From Massarina eburnea CBS 473.64 (Eukaryota > Ascomycota > Dothideomycetes > Pleosporales > Massarinaceae): a stretch of DNA of 64,000 bases. The notes under the pieces were generated by a model. The model saw nothing but the letters and a program-made list of their open reading frames with translations, had not been told where the DNA came from and searched no databases. Positions within the stretch are counted from its first letter, which is position 1. Each line of letters starts with the position of its first letter. Shown here piece by piece: positions 41,307 to 54,316 of this stretch. The translations under genes were made by a program, and so were the position numbers. The stretch spans positions 270,997 to 334,996 of the forward strand of contig MU006798.1 of NCBI GenBank assembly GCA_010093635.1, in the 5' to 3' direction.

Positions 41307-43751
41307 TCAGGAACCGAAGGAATCATGAGCCGACCTCTCGACCCGAAAAAGTTCCGACGGAGTCATCACCATCGGATCGGGAAAAGTGTCGAAGTCGTCC
41401 AAGACACCGCTGCCGGCCGGCACCGTGGGGAACGATCTTGTCCCGACTCCGCTGTACTCCTCGACGTTGAGGGATACGCCGGGAAACGCGATGGTGTGTT
41501 CGTTCCACAGGTCCGTAATGTTCAGCGACCGCCGGTTCGCTACCATCTCGAATGACGTGAAGGCGACGCGATATGCTCGCTGGGCCAAAGGGTCGTTTTC
41601 CATGGAGCGCAGCCAGCGGATAATCTCCTTCGCGTAGACGGACAGGCTGGCGTCGAACTGGGCGCCTAGGGAAGAGTAGGACAGAGCAAGGAGGATTGCG
41701 GCGAGAGACTGCATCAAGTAATGCGTTATGCTCCACCAGGGACCGTTTTCGAAGACGAAATAAGGCTTGGGCTTGTCTTGCAGCATGTCGAGCTCCGCTT
41801 TGGCCGCTTCTACGCAGAGTGTCGCCATCTGTCCTAGGAAACTTTCGTCTCTGGTTTCTTGTCCTGCCGGTGATCCTAGTCCGCCGAGGCAGGGCCGGGT
41901 GAGCAGTATTATACTGCTGTAATATTCGAAGCCGAGTAGGATCCGTTCGCGGAAGTATGGATGTAGGGAAGGCCGTTGGATGCGAAAGTCGAATTCGGCC
42001 GGAAGCGATTGGACCCAGTTTTCCAGCCGTCGCTTGAGTTCGATGATGTCTTGCTGCACAGCAAAGGAAGACCGTACCATGGTTCCAGCCGAGTAGAGTC
42101 CGGAGAGTATACTCTGAGTGATTATACCCATCTGGGCGATGGCTCGGATGAATGATCCTTCATTGGCGTCTATTCTGCTTCCGCCGGACGAGTCGGGTGT
42201 TCCCATCTCCTCGGACATGTCTCCTTCGGCGAATGGTATCGGTAACGGAACCGAGCAGCTTCCATCGACGATTACGCTGGGTCGACCAGTAATGACGCTG
42301 AGGTGCCTATCTAGGTAGTAAATGCTCCACCAAATACGGACCAGCACTTCTCGCCTCGGGAGGGTAGTGGACGGATCTTCGTTGCGAACGTGAAGTCCTA
42401 GAGATTGTGAGAAGCGGAGCGCCATGCCAACGACAACCCATGCCCTAGATGTTGTCAATCTCGCATAAATGCAACGAATCATGATGGTACTCACCGACTG
42501 ACGTGGCCGACGGAGAGATAGTAAAATGCCAACAGGCCAGCAACTTGGATCTGAGGCAGATCCGGGGGCTGCATAAGGGTGGCTGTATCCCACGCAAGTG
42601 CCCGGGCTCTCGCGTAGTACATGGTATGGCTGGGGTAGTTGTCGCCACAGAGATCGCTGTGCTTGGATGCGATGGCAAAGACGAGGTTGAGAATGGCTTC
42701 CCACTTGGGATTCAGGCGTGGGTAAGTGCCCTGTCTCCAAGCCTCGAAGTATCTGCGGCACTGATCCCGGAACAGTCGCTTAGGCAGGATGGGGAAAAAG
42801 TCCTGTACTTTGGCCATGTAGATGTCTAACAAACTTTCGTATATTGCTGGTGTGGAATAGTCATACAGCTGCACGTAGGGTTCGAGATCGATGTTTACAT
42901 GATCCAGGTAAAAGGTCACGAGGCTCACTTGCTCGGCCGTCGCACCCATTTGTCGGCCCAGACCCGATGGCCCTCCGGATGAATTGGGCCTCTCGTTTCT
43001 CTCCTGGTGGAGCAACGACCGAAGCCACTGCACCTCGGAATTCTTGCCTACGAAGCCCGTCGCACGGGACCGGTCATTTTCGAGAAGGTTCTCGTCTATG
43101 AGGTCCAGCGAGTTGGTGTCAACATGCTCATCTGACTCGACTGCTCGGAAGACCCGAGCGTCGTCGGCGTCGGCGTCGGCGTCAAGTGAGGGTGAGCTAA
43201 GGGTTGGTGGCTGGTCAGATAGGTCTCCCTCGACCTACATCGGTCCTCCGGTCAGTGATTGCCATGTGTGGAATTCCTCACAACATACCGCGTTGAGCAA
43301 ATCGGCTATGGCATGACTTTCATCCTCGCTGACCTGTTCCCTCAGTCTGTTGAGCAAGCCTGCCAGCTGCATACATCTTTCGGATACACTACAGGTGTCA
43401 GTCAGCCCTGCAATAGGCAAGAAACTTCGGACATTTTCAGTCGATCCTTACGGGGCATAATGTAGATGCATTCGCGCGAGGAGGACTGGCAGTGATGACA
43501 CTGTGGCTGGTGGCCAGAACACTTGATCTTGTGCTGACGGCATATTGTCTGGTGAGGTTAGCAAAGGCCGTGGATTCGGTGCACGTCTGCATCGGCGTGG
43601 ACGGCGTGGACGAGGCCCAAGAAGTACCTACACACGCCCGCGCAACTCTCTTTTGGTTTTTGGCTGACGAGGCCTGCGAATGGACGGGTCGCAGACGGGG
43701 AATGGGTACCCTTGGCCGGCTGCCCGTGGGAGGCATGTCCGCCGACGACAT
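41307..43751 (-). CDS. Zn2Cys6 fungal transcription factor with fungal_trans domain
   Basis: Exons 43751-43632, 43548-43452, 43407-43289, 43234-42495 and 42444-41307 give 737 residues. The binuclear zinc cluster is split by the first intron and restored by splicing: C|TICRQHKIKCSGHQPQC then HHCQSSSREC, i.e. C-x2-C-x6-C-x6-C-x2-C-x6-C, at residues 40-65. A short Asp/Ala repeat (DADADAD) follows at about 130. The middle homology (fungal_trans) region covers roughly 230-520, with SKHSDLCGDNYPSHTMYYAR, LLAFYYLSVGHVSRAW and the classic VRIWWSIYYLDRHLSVITGR. A nuclear regulator; the tailoring genes on both sides are candidate targets by position only. Confidence 0.92.
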
Positions 43752-45054
43752 CACACCTCAATCCAGGCCGGAATCTGCAGGCAGGGTCGACGACGGCGAT
43801 TATTCGAGAGAGGCTGGTCAAAGAGGAGGTGGAGGTTCGATAATGCAAAATAAGCGAGGAAGCATCCAGTCCAGCCAGCCTCCAGATGGCCTTCAAACAA
43901 CTCACCGTTCTCTTCCCATGATTCGAGCGCGGCCGACTTGCCCGGGCCCAATCAGAGGCGGCGAACTGAAATGGTACTCTACGCTACCCGATGGGAAGAG
44001 GTCGTACATCGACTGCGAGGCCCACACAGCAACGATGACAGCCTGTTCGTTTGCCCGGCCCAAAAAGCCGGGGCAGCTCCTTTCGGCGTCGAACGCATCA
44101 CCGTGCATGGGTCGCAATTGAGTGTCTTGGCACACCGATTTTCATACGATTTGGGAAGAGCCTTCGGTTGCGTGCCTTGTGGTGCAGCTGCAAAAACCTC
44201 CGGGGGGCATCGGGCTCCAGCGTTGGGGATAGGACTGTGGCGGCAAATGTGATCCACCGTGGGAGTCCGCCGTCACTCTGATCCATCGTGTCCCACCGTC
44301 TTTCGTCCGAAAGCGTGGCCGGCTTGGGGGAGGGGGGGGAGGGGGGGGAATTCTTCGTGAACGGTGCATCTCTCGAGAAGCACCCACGCCGACGGTTCGC
44401 GATATGCACGTCAACGTCCGAAAGACAGATAATTGCCGCGCAGTTACCACGCAAGGATCATTTGCAGCGCGCCTTACCCTGTAGAGCTTGTTGTAAGTTC
44501 GGCATGCCATAATAGCAGGCGCCTCCTACGGTGTGATGATGCGAAAGACTCACCAGTTGACAAATACGACGTGCACCCAACTTCACCGCCCCATTACTGC
44601 CCAAGAGATGAAACCTCAATAATAATCATCCCCAATTCCACAGGGCCGTGTAGGTCGCCCGTCCGCAGTTGGACCTTATCTTTGACGCGGGGAACGTGCT
44701 CATATTCAGCATCCTGTGCCACTTCGCCTACGTCACATGGGGGCAAAACCCTCGCATCAGCCAACTGGAACCGTATCCGTACCTAACACGCCGTGATTAG
44801 TAGTCGAATAATAATGGAGTTGAGCGCCACCGTTGTCGTGCCACGAGCATGATGCCTGGCGCGAGTACAATACAACTGATCTCGATGCATGTCCTTTTGC
44901 CCCGCATTCGAAGCCTAAATCCCAGCCTAGGCTTGCGTGATAGAGCCATCGGCGATGCGATGCAGCATGAACGACCATGATGGTTTGCATCGAGATCAGA
45001 TCAATCATGACATTATACACTTTTCCTCGACCGGTACACCATTTGACGTGAGCC
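43752..45054. other. 1.3 kb intergenic region upstream of the Zn2Cys6 gene
   Basis: It holds the promoter of the regulator and the 3' flank of the P450. GC-rich in the first kilobase, with a G run near 44330-44348. Open frames here are fragmentary and show no domain. Confidence 0.4.
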
Positions 45055-46778
45055 TCACTGGCCCCCTCCACTCCCCCACTCCACCCCCTCCAACCGCAAC
45101 TTCATCCCATTCACCGGCTTACTCGTAACAGTCCCGCCAGCAACGACCCTCTCCCCCTTTACCGCCATCTCCATCCTAAACGCGCCCACAAACGCCGCCA
45201 ACAACGCCCTCAACTCCGCCCGAGCAAACTTCTCCCCAATACAACTCCTCGGCCCATGCAAGAACGTTAGAAACGCAAAATTACTGCCCGCACCCCCGTT
45301 CCTAGTCGCGCGGCCACTCCCATCGATCCACCGCTCGGGGACGAAGTCTTCGGCGTCGGGGCCCCAGAGCTTGGGATTGCGGTTCACGGCCCAAGGCACG
45401 ACAAAGGAGAGCGTGTCCTTGGGGATGAAGTGGGAGGAGATGGTGGTGTCGCGGATGGCGACGCGGGCGGAGACGGGGATGGTGGGGTAGAGGCGCAGGA
45501 CTTCGTTGCAGACGGCGTTTAGGTAGGGAAGGGACTCGAGGAGTGTGGCGATGTCGGCGGTGGGGTCGGAGAGTGCGGAGGGGTCGGAGATAGCGGTGTG
45601 GAGTTCGGTGCGGAGACGGGTTTGGATGGTGGGGTGCGTGGCGAGGAGGTGCGTGGACCATGTTAGGGCGGAGGAGGTGGTTTCGTGGCTGTTTTGTTAG
45701 TTTGGGTTCCTGCAAACATCTGACTATCGAAGACGCCTTCTGAGGGATCAACTTACCCGGCAGCGAGAAATGTTAGGAGTTGATCGACGATATTATCGTC
45801 AGAAAAGTCGTTAGATCTCAGCATAATGCTCAGAATATCCTTACTCTCTTCACTCTCTACTTTCATCCTGCTCTTCTTCTCGGCAACAAATTCCTTGCAA
45901 ATCCTCTTCAAATTCGACGTCGTGATCTTGACTCGCTGATTCAACTTCCACGGCAGCGCCTTGATTAACCACTGCGGGAAGATCAAATGCAGCAGAAAAT
46001 AAATAGCCTTCTCCGCCGAGGGCTCCAGTATCTCTTCGTAATTCTTGATGAGCTCGTCATCGGCGCCATCTTTGTTGCTCCTCAGCGTTCCCACGTCTCG
46101 CCCGAGGCCCGCCAGACCGATGATGTCCATAGTAACTTGGGTCGAAAAGTGCCCAATCTCAAGGACTTTGTCTGCCTTATCTGCCAGTTCCGCCTTGGTG
46201 ACTTGGCAGAGTTCGATGGATTTGGCCCAGAAGATTGGATACAGTTCCTTGATATGCCTGAAACTGAAGGCGGGCATGATTTGCTTCCTCTGATGCTTGT
46301 GCTCATCTCCCTCGGTCATCAGCAGTCCATCGCCAAGAAACTGCCTCAGGAAATTCCTCGCATACGCCGGTTTCTCGAAGTCGTAGCTCCGGTGCACTAG
46401 CACATCCGCCAACGAGGCGGGACCGCTTAATAATAATCGTTCACCCCCAAAGAAGCTGCGGAAATATATAATGCCGTCGTTTTCCGTCTCTTGCATAAAC
46501 CTGAGATATGCTTGGCCGGGCGGTCGTTCGAAAATGACGAGGCCATGGTTGAGAAGGGGCCATGATCCGCCCGATGGCCGGGGAAGGTGTCGCAGGGGAC
46601 TTACAAAGGCGGGATAGATGAAGCGGTTGTAGATGAAGTAGACTCCGAAGTTCAGAGACGTGAAGATGATAACAAAGGAGGCAAGGGTGCCGGTAGGAAA
46701 GACACGAGGAAATATATAGAAGCCTGCAGCGGCTTCCGAGAGGGAAGCGAGCAAGATCTGGATAGGTGTGATTTTCAT
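45055..46778 (-). CDS. cytochrome P450 monooxygenase
   Basis: Exons 46778-45757 and 45688-45055 give 551 residues. The N-terminus has two hydrophobic segments (IQILLASLSEAAAGFYIF and LASFVIIFTSLNFGVYFIY), so it is ER-anchored. Motifs: C-helix region HKHQRKQIMPAF, I-helix FLAAGHETTSSAL (restored across the intron), ExxR in NEVLRLYP, PERW, and the haem loop FLHGPRSCIGEKFARAE with all canonical residues. It belongs to the fungal group related to CYP3/CYP4-like enzymes acting on secondary metabolites or xenobiotics; substrate unknown. It lies upstream of the Zn2Cys6 gene on the same strand and ends the tailoring-enzyme block. Divergent from eEF3. Confidence 0.93.
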
Positions 46779-47941
46779 AGTGTTTGAAGGCGGTTAATTC
46801 GAGGAAGCGAGGAGCGACTACAAGTGTGGTATATATGGGGAGTGCTGCCTATCTGTAGCTTACGTGCATGGCTATAGGAAGAAGAATATAAACAGTAGCT
46901 AATGGCAGGTGGCCTATTTGGATGCATGTGGCATTGTAAATGGCATGATCATGAACCGCAATCGCGGTTTGCAGACGATTAGCTGTTTGACGAACGCTCC
47001 AATGAGGCATGGGATCCCGTCGTTTCGGGTGGCTGAGTTTGGTACATGATGGAGTGTTTGTGGGAGACTGGATCGATCTGCGTTTGGGACCAAAGGGGAT
47101 TGGATGGGAGTGGAGCTGGGTGTGGAGGCCGCGGGGTGCGTCGAGTGACTAATGTGCTTGCCGTTTGTGGTTAAGATACCGAGGCTGGGGCAGATCACGT
47201 GAATTTACATTCATTCCAATTTCCAAGCACTTCCAAAGGTATGGCGACTATCTACCAGAGTTACTAAGCAAGGTTAGTGTCTCAACGTGGTGTTTTCTGC
47301 TCAGCCTATCGAGACTGTGTGCAAATGAAATGATATCCACACATTCGCAGGCTACAGGAACAATCACTTGGCGGTAAAGGATTGGGAGCAAGGTACCTTG
47401 GTATTGGTACGGGCAGCAGTCTGATAAAAGTCGTGCGATGTACGGCCTTCCCCAAAGCAACATCTACGAAGACTCGCAACGAAAACCAGCTCCGGCCTTT
47501 CTCTCTACTCCCCCATCGAACGGTGTGCTAGTAGAGACTTTCAGCCCTGCGCCAAAACGGCTAGCGGCACCGCACGGACCACTACAGTCAGCAATCAGAA
47601 TAATTTCGTTTCATTCACCGCACTCACGTAGAAGTACCGCTCCCTCCCCCCCTCTGGCACACGCCGCACCCTTCGTTTCTCTTTGTACTTTAGACTCTCC
47701 ACTCAGCCCTTTCGCCGTAGTATTGTCTAACCGGGTCTCGCTGCCCATTTCCCCGGCGCCACCCTCCCAACACGCAGGATTCCGCGTTGGAACACATTAC
47801 ATTTTATCTTTTATCGATAACGACGCCCCTCAAAAATCTCGTTCCCACCCCTCCGTCCAGAAAATTCACCCACCGCCACGACACCGCCTTATCGCTCAAG
47901 GTAGCTGAGGCAAGTGCGCAATACACCTCCCACGCCGGGAT
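46779..47941. promoter_or_regulatory. divergent promoter region of the P450 and eEF3 genes
   Basis: 1163 bases between start codons facing away from each other. The part from about 47470 to 47900 is strongly pyrimidine-rich on the plus strand, as is usual in front of highly expressed fungal translation genes, and is probably eEF3 core promoter and leader. An open frame of about 156 codons inside it (47438-47908) has no domain and is not called. Confidence 0.5.
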
Positions 47942-50900
47942 ATGCCACATTCCGAGTCACCGTCCATGGCTCCCGCGATCATGTTGAACAAGGCCGACGG
48001 CCCCGCGCCCTCCCAGGAGGACGTCGACGCGCTGCTGAACACGGTATTCACCGCCAAACTCTCGCACTCGTCGGTCGAGGCGGCATATGCGCTATGCACC
48101 ATCCTTCAGAACTCGGTGGGCTTCCGCGGCTTCCAGGCTTACGGCATCATCGATGCGATCAAGAAGGCGGCGGGAGATAAGAAGAACGCGGGCCGGAGAG
48201 AAGGCGCCATGAACGCCATCGGCGCCCTCTTCGAGAAATTCCCCAACATCCAGAGGATATCCGAGGTCATCTTCCTGGTGCAGGACAGCGGGCTCGTTGC
48301 GGCTGCGCTCGACGCCTTGTCCGACAAGACCGGCACAGTCAAGGAGTCGGCACAGTACGCCCTGGATGCCCTATTCAACAACCTCAGCGCCGAGGCCAAG
48401 GTCTACGGTCTGCTTCCCACCCTCTCCCGATACCTCACCAAGAAGTCCGGCAAGTGGCAAGGCGCCGTCGGCGGCTACGAGCTTTTGGGCCGCATGGCCG
48501 ACAAGGCAAAGATCGGCATGGAGAGCCTCGAGGTCGAGAAGGAGAAGGATGTGCTGAGGGATGCCATGGGCAAAGAGCTCGAGGGCCTGATCCCCGTGGT
48601 CGAGGGTGGCATGCACGACTTGAAGGCTGAGGTCGGCAAGCAGGCCAACAAGACCATGAACAGCCTCACCACGCTCCTACAGAACGACGATATCGCGCCC
48701 CGGATACCGCTTCTCGTCAAGTCCATCGACGACCCCTCCACCCAGGCCCAGCAAAAGGCCATCCACGCCCTCTCCCAGACTACCTTCGTGGCCATCGTCA
48801 CGTCGCCAGTGCTTGCTCTTGTCACACCGCTCCTTGAGCGCTCGCTGAACACCCCGTCTACATCCCAGGAAGTCCTTCGCCAGACTGTGGTGGTGGTGGA
48901 GAACTTGACCAAGCTGGTCCACGATCCGGTCGAGGCGCGCGAGTTCCTCCCCAAGCTGCAGCCCGGTGTTAAGAAGGTCAAGGACGGCGCTTCCCTTCCC
49001 GAGGTCCGTGAGATTGCTTCCAGGGCACTGGACGTGATGGACCAGGCCATGGCCGTCAAGGGTGACGACATTGACAGTACAGCGATTGCTCGTCTCCACG
49101 GTCCAGACGTGGAGAAGGTGCTAGAGAAACACGTCAGCACCGTCGGAACCCTCCAGAACTTCCCCGGCGATGCTGAGGTGTACGCTTCCACGAAGAGCTA
49201 CATCTCCGCAATGGTAGCTGAGGTGGTAAACCAGCGCGCTATAGATCGCATTCCCTCGCTCGTTGCGCCGTACCTGGGGCCACTCATGAACCCTGGCGAC
49301 GCCGAGAAGGTCGCAGAATCCATTCATCAGTTCTACGTGGAGGAAGACCACCGCAAGTTTGGGCAGCCCGTCAAGGAAGACGACGGCGAGACTGAGATCG
49401 TCAACGCCACCTTCTCCCTCGGATACGGAGGCATGCTGCTTCTTTCGCATACAAACCTTAAGCTGCTCAAGGGTCACCGCTACGGTCTGTGTGGTCGCAA
49501 CGGTGCTGGTAAATCTACCCTTATGCGCAGCATCGCAGGCGGCAAGCTCGAAGGCTTCCCCCCGCAAGACGAAGTCAAGACCTGCTTTGTGGAGCACAAC
49601 CAGGGCGAAGACGCCGACTTGACCATTTTGGAGTACATTGCGCAGGACCCTCGCTTCAAGGATGAGAGCAGAGAGCGCATCATCGAAGTTCTAGAGGAGG
49701 TGGGCTTCACTTCCGGCCCAGAGGGCCGGCAGTCGGAGAAGGTTGGCTCGCTATCTGGAGGATGGAAGATGAAGCTCGCGCTGGCCCGTGCTATGCTTAT
49801 GCGTGCCGATGTCCTGCTCCTCGACGAACCCACCAATCACTTGGATGTCGCCAACATTGCCTGGTTGCAAGAGTATCTCAAGAGCCACACCGATATTACG
49901 AGCATGATTGTCTCTCACGACTCCACCTTCTTGGATGAAGTCTGTACCGACATCTATCACTACGAACAGAAGAAGCTCGTTTGCTACAAGGGTAACTTGG
50001 CAGATTTCGTCAAGGTTAAGCCCGAGGCGAAGAGCTACTACACTCTCTCGTCTTCGATGGTCCAGTTCAAGTTCCCTCCCCCTGGTATTCTCTCTGGTAT
50101 CAAGTCCAACACTCGCACCATTCTCCGCATGTCCAACTGCACGTACACGTACCCTGGCGGCAACAAGCCATCTCTGCACGATATATCTTGCAACCTTACG
50201 CTCTCTTCTCGTGTCGCCATTATCGGCGCCAACGGTGCTGGTAAATCCACGCTCATCAAGCTTCTTACTGGCGAGACTATTCCACAGCAAGGCAAGGTCG
50301 AGAAGCATCCCAACTTGCGTATTGGATACATTAAGCAGCACGCGCTTGAGCACGTTGAGATGCACTTGGAGAAGACGCCCAACCAATATCTTCAATGGCG
50401 TTACGCCAACGGTGACGACCGCGAGGTGCTCATGAAGCAGACTCGCGTGCTTACCCCGGAGGACAAGGCGCAGATGGAGACGCCGATCGACTTGGGTGAC
50501 GGAAAAGGTCCGCGCTTCATCGAGGCTCTTATCGGTCGTCAGAAGTTCAAGAAGAGCTTCCAGTACGAAGTCAAGTGGCGCAACATGATTCCCAAGTTCA
50601 ACTCGATGGTCTCGCACGAGACGTTGATGAACAAGGGCTTCCAGAAGCTGGTTCAGGAGTTTGATGACCACGAGGCTTCGCGTGAGGGTCTAGGTTACCG
50701 TGTGCTGGAACCCAAGGTCATTTCGAAGCACTTTGAGGATCTAGGCATGGACCCTGAAATTGCGAACCACAACGAGATCTCGGGTCTTTCTGGAGGACAG
50801 AAGGTCAAGGTCGTCCTAGGTATGTTTTCATTCTATATTCTTTCAAGTCGAGTGGACATTGCTAACATGTGACAGCCGGTGCGATGTGGAACAACCCGCA

Positions 50901-51412
50901 TCTCCTCGTCCTCGACGAACCTACCAATTTCTTGGATCGTGACTCTCTGGGCGGTTTGGCCGTGGCTATCCGTGACTTCAAGGGTGGTGTGATCATGATT
51001 TCCCACAACGAAGAATTTGTCGGCGCGCTCTGCCCCGAGCAATGGCACGTCGCCGATGGCCGTGTTGCGCACAAGGGCCATCTTGCCGTCTCCCTCGACC
51101 GATTCGAAGACTCGCGCCCGGGATCTAGCGTCGCGAGCTCCAACGTCAGCTCCGCGGTGCCTAGCACAGTCGGTACGCCCAACCTGAGCGAGGCCGAAGG
51201 GAGTGGGGACCTGAAGTTCAAGGCCAAGAAGAAGAAGAAGATGACTAGGACGCAGCTGAAGGAGCGCGAGGTCAGGAGGAAGTTGAGGCATATTGAGTGG
51301 TTGAATACACCCAAGGTAAGTCTTTCCTCGCAACACTTTGTACTCAATATCGTTTACTAATTCATTTTAGGGCACTCCCAAGCCTCTCGACACCGATGAT
51401 GAGGCGGAGTAA
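47942..51412 (+). CDS. TEF3: translation elongation factor 3 (eEF3), ABC-F ATPase
   Basis: Fungus-specific ribosomal ATPase that drives tRNA exit-site release and late translocation. Exons 47942-50819, 50876-51315 and 51371-51412 give 1119 residues from the first ATG (an ATG at 47966 is also possible). Order: HEAT repeats to about 330; four-helix region; ABC1 with Walker A GRNGAGKST, signature LSGGWKMKLALARA and Walker B LLLDEPTNHLD; ABC2 with GANGAGKST, the inserted chromodomain-like part, LSGGQKVKVVLAGAM (across the first intron) and LLVLDEPTNFLDRD; a Lys-rich tail (KFKAKKKKKMTRTQLKERE). It is somewhat longer at the N-terminus than the yeast protein. Intact; identification is secure. Confidence 0.96.
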
Positions 51413-52079
51413 ATACGGTCGTCTACACTAGATGCGTGATGGATGGACATTGACGACTAGATATGACGGAATAGTTTGTGCCCTTTTGGACCTCTTTGCT
51501 TTGCATGTTTTAGCTTTAGAACTTGCATCGGGCGGCGTTTGTTTATAGATGGACGGGTATACTTTTCCTTTGACCAACGACACGATGGATGATGGATGAC
51601 GGATGGATGGATGGGGTTCTTGCTTGGCAGGAACTCTTCCCCTTTAGACGATACGAGATGTAGAGTTCTTTTACTCTTTCTATAGTGGACGAGTCAGTTC
51701 TAAAAGCGTGTTTAGATTTCAGATTGTTTCGTTAGTTAATCGAGGTGTTTGTTGCATCTGACTTGGGACCGTGAAAGTTTTTGACGTTGGGTGAGCTTGC
51801 GCTCTCCGCTCACCCGCGTGCCTTATTGAATGACTATTGACCCTTGATGAAGCAATGCGATTTGATATGTTACTAAGTTCCCTATAGTTGACTTTACGTA
51901 CAGCACCTAGCAGCAGACATAGTAAATAGTATGCATCAACAACTTTTCGAAGCCCGAGGTATTCTCGCCGAACATGCGAAGACGCGGTAATAGAAAAAGA
52001 AATAACGCAGAACGCAAGGATACACTAATGCCAAAAAAAAACCCGTAACCAACCTCACAAACACATCCCACCCTTTTCT
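51413..52079. other. convergent intergenic region
   Basis: 3' flanks of eEF3 and of the sugar transporter. Short GATG repeats lie at about 51585-51615. No gene seen. Confidence 0.4.
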
Positions 52080-53719
52080 CTACTCTACACTCGGCAACTG
52101 ATCCTCCAATCTCCTCAACAACGGCACCCTCTCCGCATCAACAACACCATCAGACTCCGGATCCGGATACTTCATAACGCCATACTCACCCCCAGCAACC
52201 CTCCCAACCCTCCACGCACCCTCCCTCTCCGCCTCCTTGAAAAACTCCTGATTCTCCTCAAACGAGCGACCACCCGTCTCGGGCAAATACAACCAAGTCC
52301 ACAACCCAGCGACGGCGTTAGTAGCCGCGAAGACCAAAAAAATGAAATAGGATAGATTGTTGAACATGACGGGGGTGAGGAAAGTGATGGAGAAGTTGGC
52401 GAGGCCCCATATGATGACGGAGATGGCAGTGCCTTGGGCGCGGGCGGTGGTGGGGTAGATTTCCGTGGGGATGAGCCAGACGGTTGCGAGCCAGCCGATG
52501 CCGAAGGCGCCCGTGGCTATGAAGAGGGTGAGGGTGCCGAGGGTGCCGGGGAGGATTTGGGGGATGGGGAGGGAGGGGGAGTGGAGGGAGAGGGCGGCGC
52601 AGATGGTGAGGAGGAGGAAGGAAGTGCTTAGGATGGCGGAGCCTTGGATTAGGAGTTTGCGGCGGCCGAGCACGTCGATGAGGAGCCAGGCTAGTGTCAT
52701 GAGGAGGAAGTAGGATGTGTAGTTGCCTAGAGTGAGGTATTCCGAGGTGCGGACTGGGAAGCCGAGGAGCTGGGGAGTGTTAGTTGGGTGTGGAGAGGGG
52801 ATGGTTGGTTGGCTGGGGTACTTACTCGGAAGATTTGGGGACCGTAGACTGATACTGCGCCGTATCCTGTCAGTGCTTGGTTAATCTGACCCATGATGAC
52901 TACCACGGTCGGGTGGAACTGTGGATGACTAGGCTTGAGCATATCAAAGTATCCCACATTCTGGCCCTTTTCCTTCTCATGCACATCCAAGAGTTCGTCC
53001 AGCCTAGCATCACCCTCGTTCCCGAAGATGTCGTTCAAAGCAGCCTGCGCATCTGTCTGACGACCATGATGAATGAACCACCTCGGACTCTCGGGAAGCT
53101 CCCCTATAAAGGCCATGAGAAGTAGCGGGTACACCTGCATGATAATAATAGGAGTTCTCCACGCCCACTGGTTCCACTTGCCCAGCACAATGGTCGCCAC
53201 GAGATTGATGGCAAAGGCCATAAGCAGGCCAAAGATATTCGACTGGAACTCCTGCGCCAGCGCCTTCCCCCTCGCCTCGTCCTTGGAGAGTTCGGAGCTG
53301 TAGGTAGGGATGACGGAGTCAATGCCCCCAACACCCAACCCCATGACCACTCGCCCCGTCAACATGACGGCCAGCGCGCCCCTCGAGTATCCAAACCCCG
53401 ATACAAACATGATAAAGTTCCCTAGCGACGCCGTCGCGAGGCACAGAAATATCGCCTTCTTGCGTCCCAATGCGTCGGCAAGCTTCGAGAAGACTACGGC
53501 TCCGACGGCGCATCCGAGATAGTACACGGCAACGATGATGCCTACGACGGGGCTCGACTCCGCGATGCCCATGGTGCGGAGGTAGTGGTAATTGGTGTTG
53601 ATCAGGGACATCATGCCCTGATCATACCCATAGAGAGCTATGGCGGTCGAAGAGAAGAGCACGATGTGCGTCTGTTTGTCGTGGTACGCAGCACGCACAT
53701 GGTTGGCAATGAATGACAT
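52080..53719 (-). CDS. MFS sugar transporter (hexose transporter family)
   Basis: Exons 53719-52826 and 52769-52080 give 527 residues; the start MSFIANHVRAAYHDK is preferred over an ATG 54 bases upstream because it matches family spacing to helix 1. Twelve hydrophobic segments. Sugar-porter signatures: GYDQGMMS in helix 1, KLADALGRKKAIF between helices 2 and 3, GRVVMGLGVGGIDSVIPTYSSEL, PESPRWFIHHGR after helix 6, DVLGRRKLL, and PETGGRSFEE after helix 12. Proton-coupled uptake of sugar (or a related polyol) at the plasma membrane. It diverges from xanthine dehydrogenase. Confidence 0.93.
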
Positions 53720-54316
53720 TGTGAGGGCGAGGGAGTGCCAATTGCATAGGGGAAGCGAGAGAGTGTGTGTCAATGGGGAATTACATAGCGGGATCCAGTC
53801 CGCGGACAGGAAATCCAGCTGTAGGCGTCATGTGCGTCTGGTCGCGAGTGGGATGGGACGGATCGCGCTCGGGATGACGCTATGGTGTCACGTGGGGATC
53901 TGGTGCGACAAGGAATCCTGGTCGACGGGCCCGCTAAATGCTTAGTCAGTAGCGTATAGGCTAGTGCTGCTTCGGGTAAGTGGGGACTGTCGCCCCTCCT
54001 CCACCGCCAACTGGTTACCACCTAGTTTGACGGCTGTCGGCGAGCTCCTGGTGATGCACCGCAGGCAAGCCGCGGGAAGCCATCGTGAGCTGTGAGATAA
54101 GACACTATCACCTCACTCTTATTCGTTCGTCAAATACCTAGATCCGTTGTTTGATTCAGGCTGCGGTCTAGTATGGTCCCTTGTACAGTCTGTCTCCACT
54201 TCGTCTTTGTAGCTTCGTGAATTCTTTCTCTGGACAAGTAGACTTTCTCGACACCTCGACTTTGGTTTCTTTATTCGTTCCTTCTGTGACCACCTGTACC
54301 ATTCTACTTTGAAGTC
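53720..54316. promoter_or_regulatory. divergent promoter region, sugar transporter / xanthine dehydrogenase
   Basis: 597 bases between divergent starts. Upstream of xanthine dehydrogenase there is a close pair of inverted GATA sites: GATAAG at 54096-54101 and TATC at 54106-54109. HGATAR sites in pairs bind AreA/NIT2-type nitrogen regulators, which control purine use in other ascomycetes; control here is inferred. Confidence 0.45.

Noticed and set aside
43492..44121. Plus-strand frame of 209 codons opposite the Zn2Cys6 gene start
   Set aside because: Antisense to the zinc-cluster exons and promoter, with no domain of its own.
47438..47908. Open frame of 156 codons upstream of eEF3
   Set aside because: No domain, Pro/Ser/His-rich, and coincides with the pyrimidine-rich leader and promoter of eEF3.
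54037..54050. TCGG-N6-CCTG as a UaY (purine activator) site upstream of XDH
   Set aside because: Only the first half matches the TCGG-N6-CCGA consensus.
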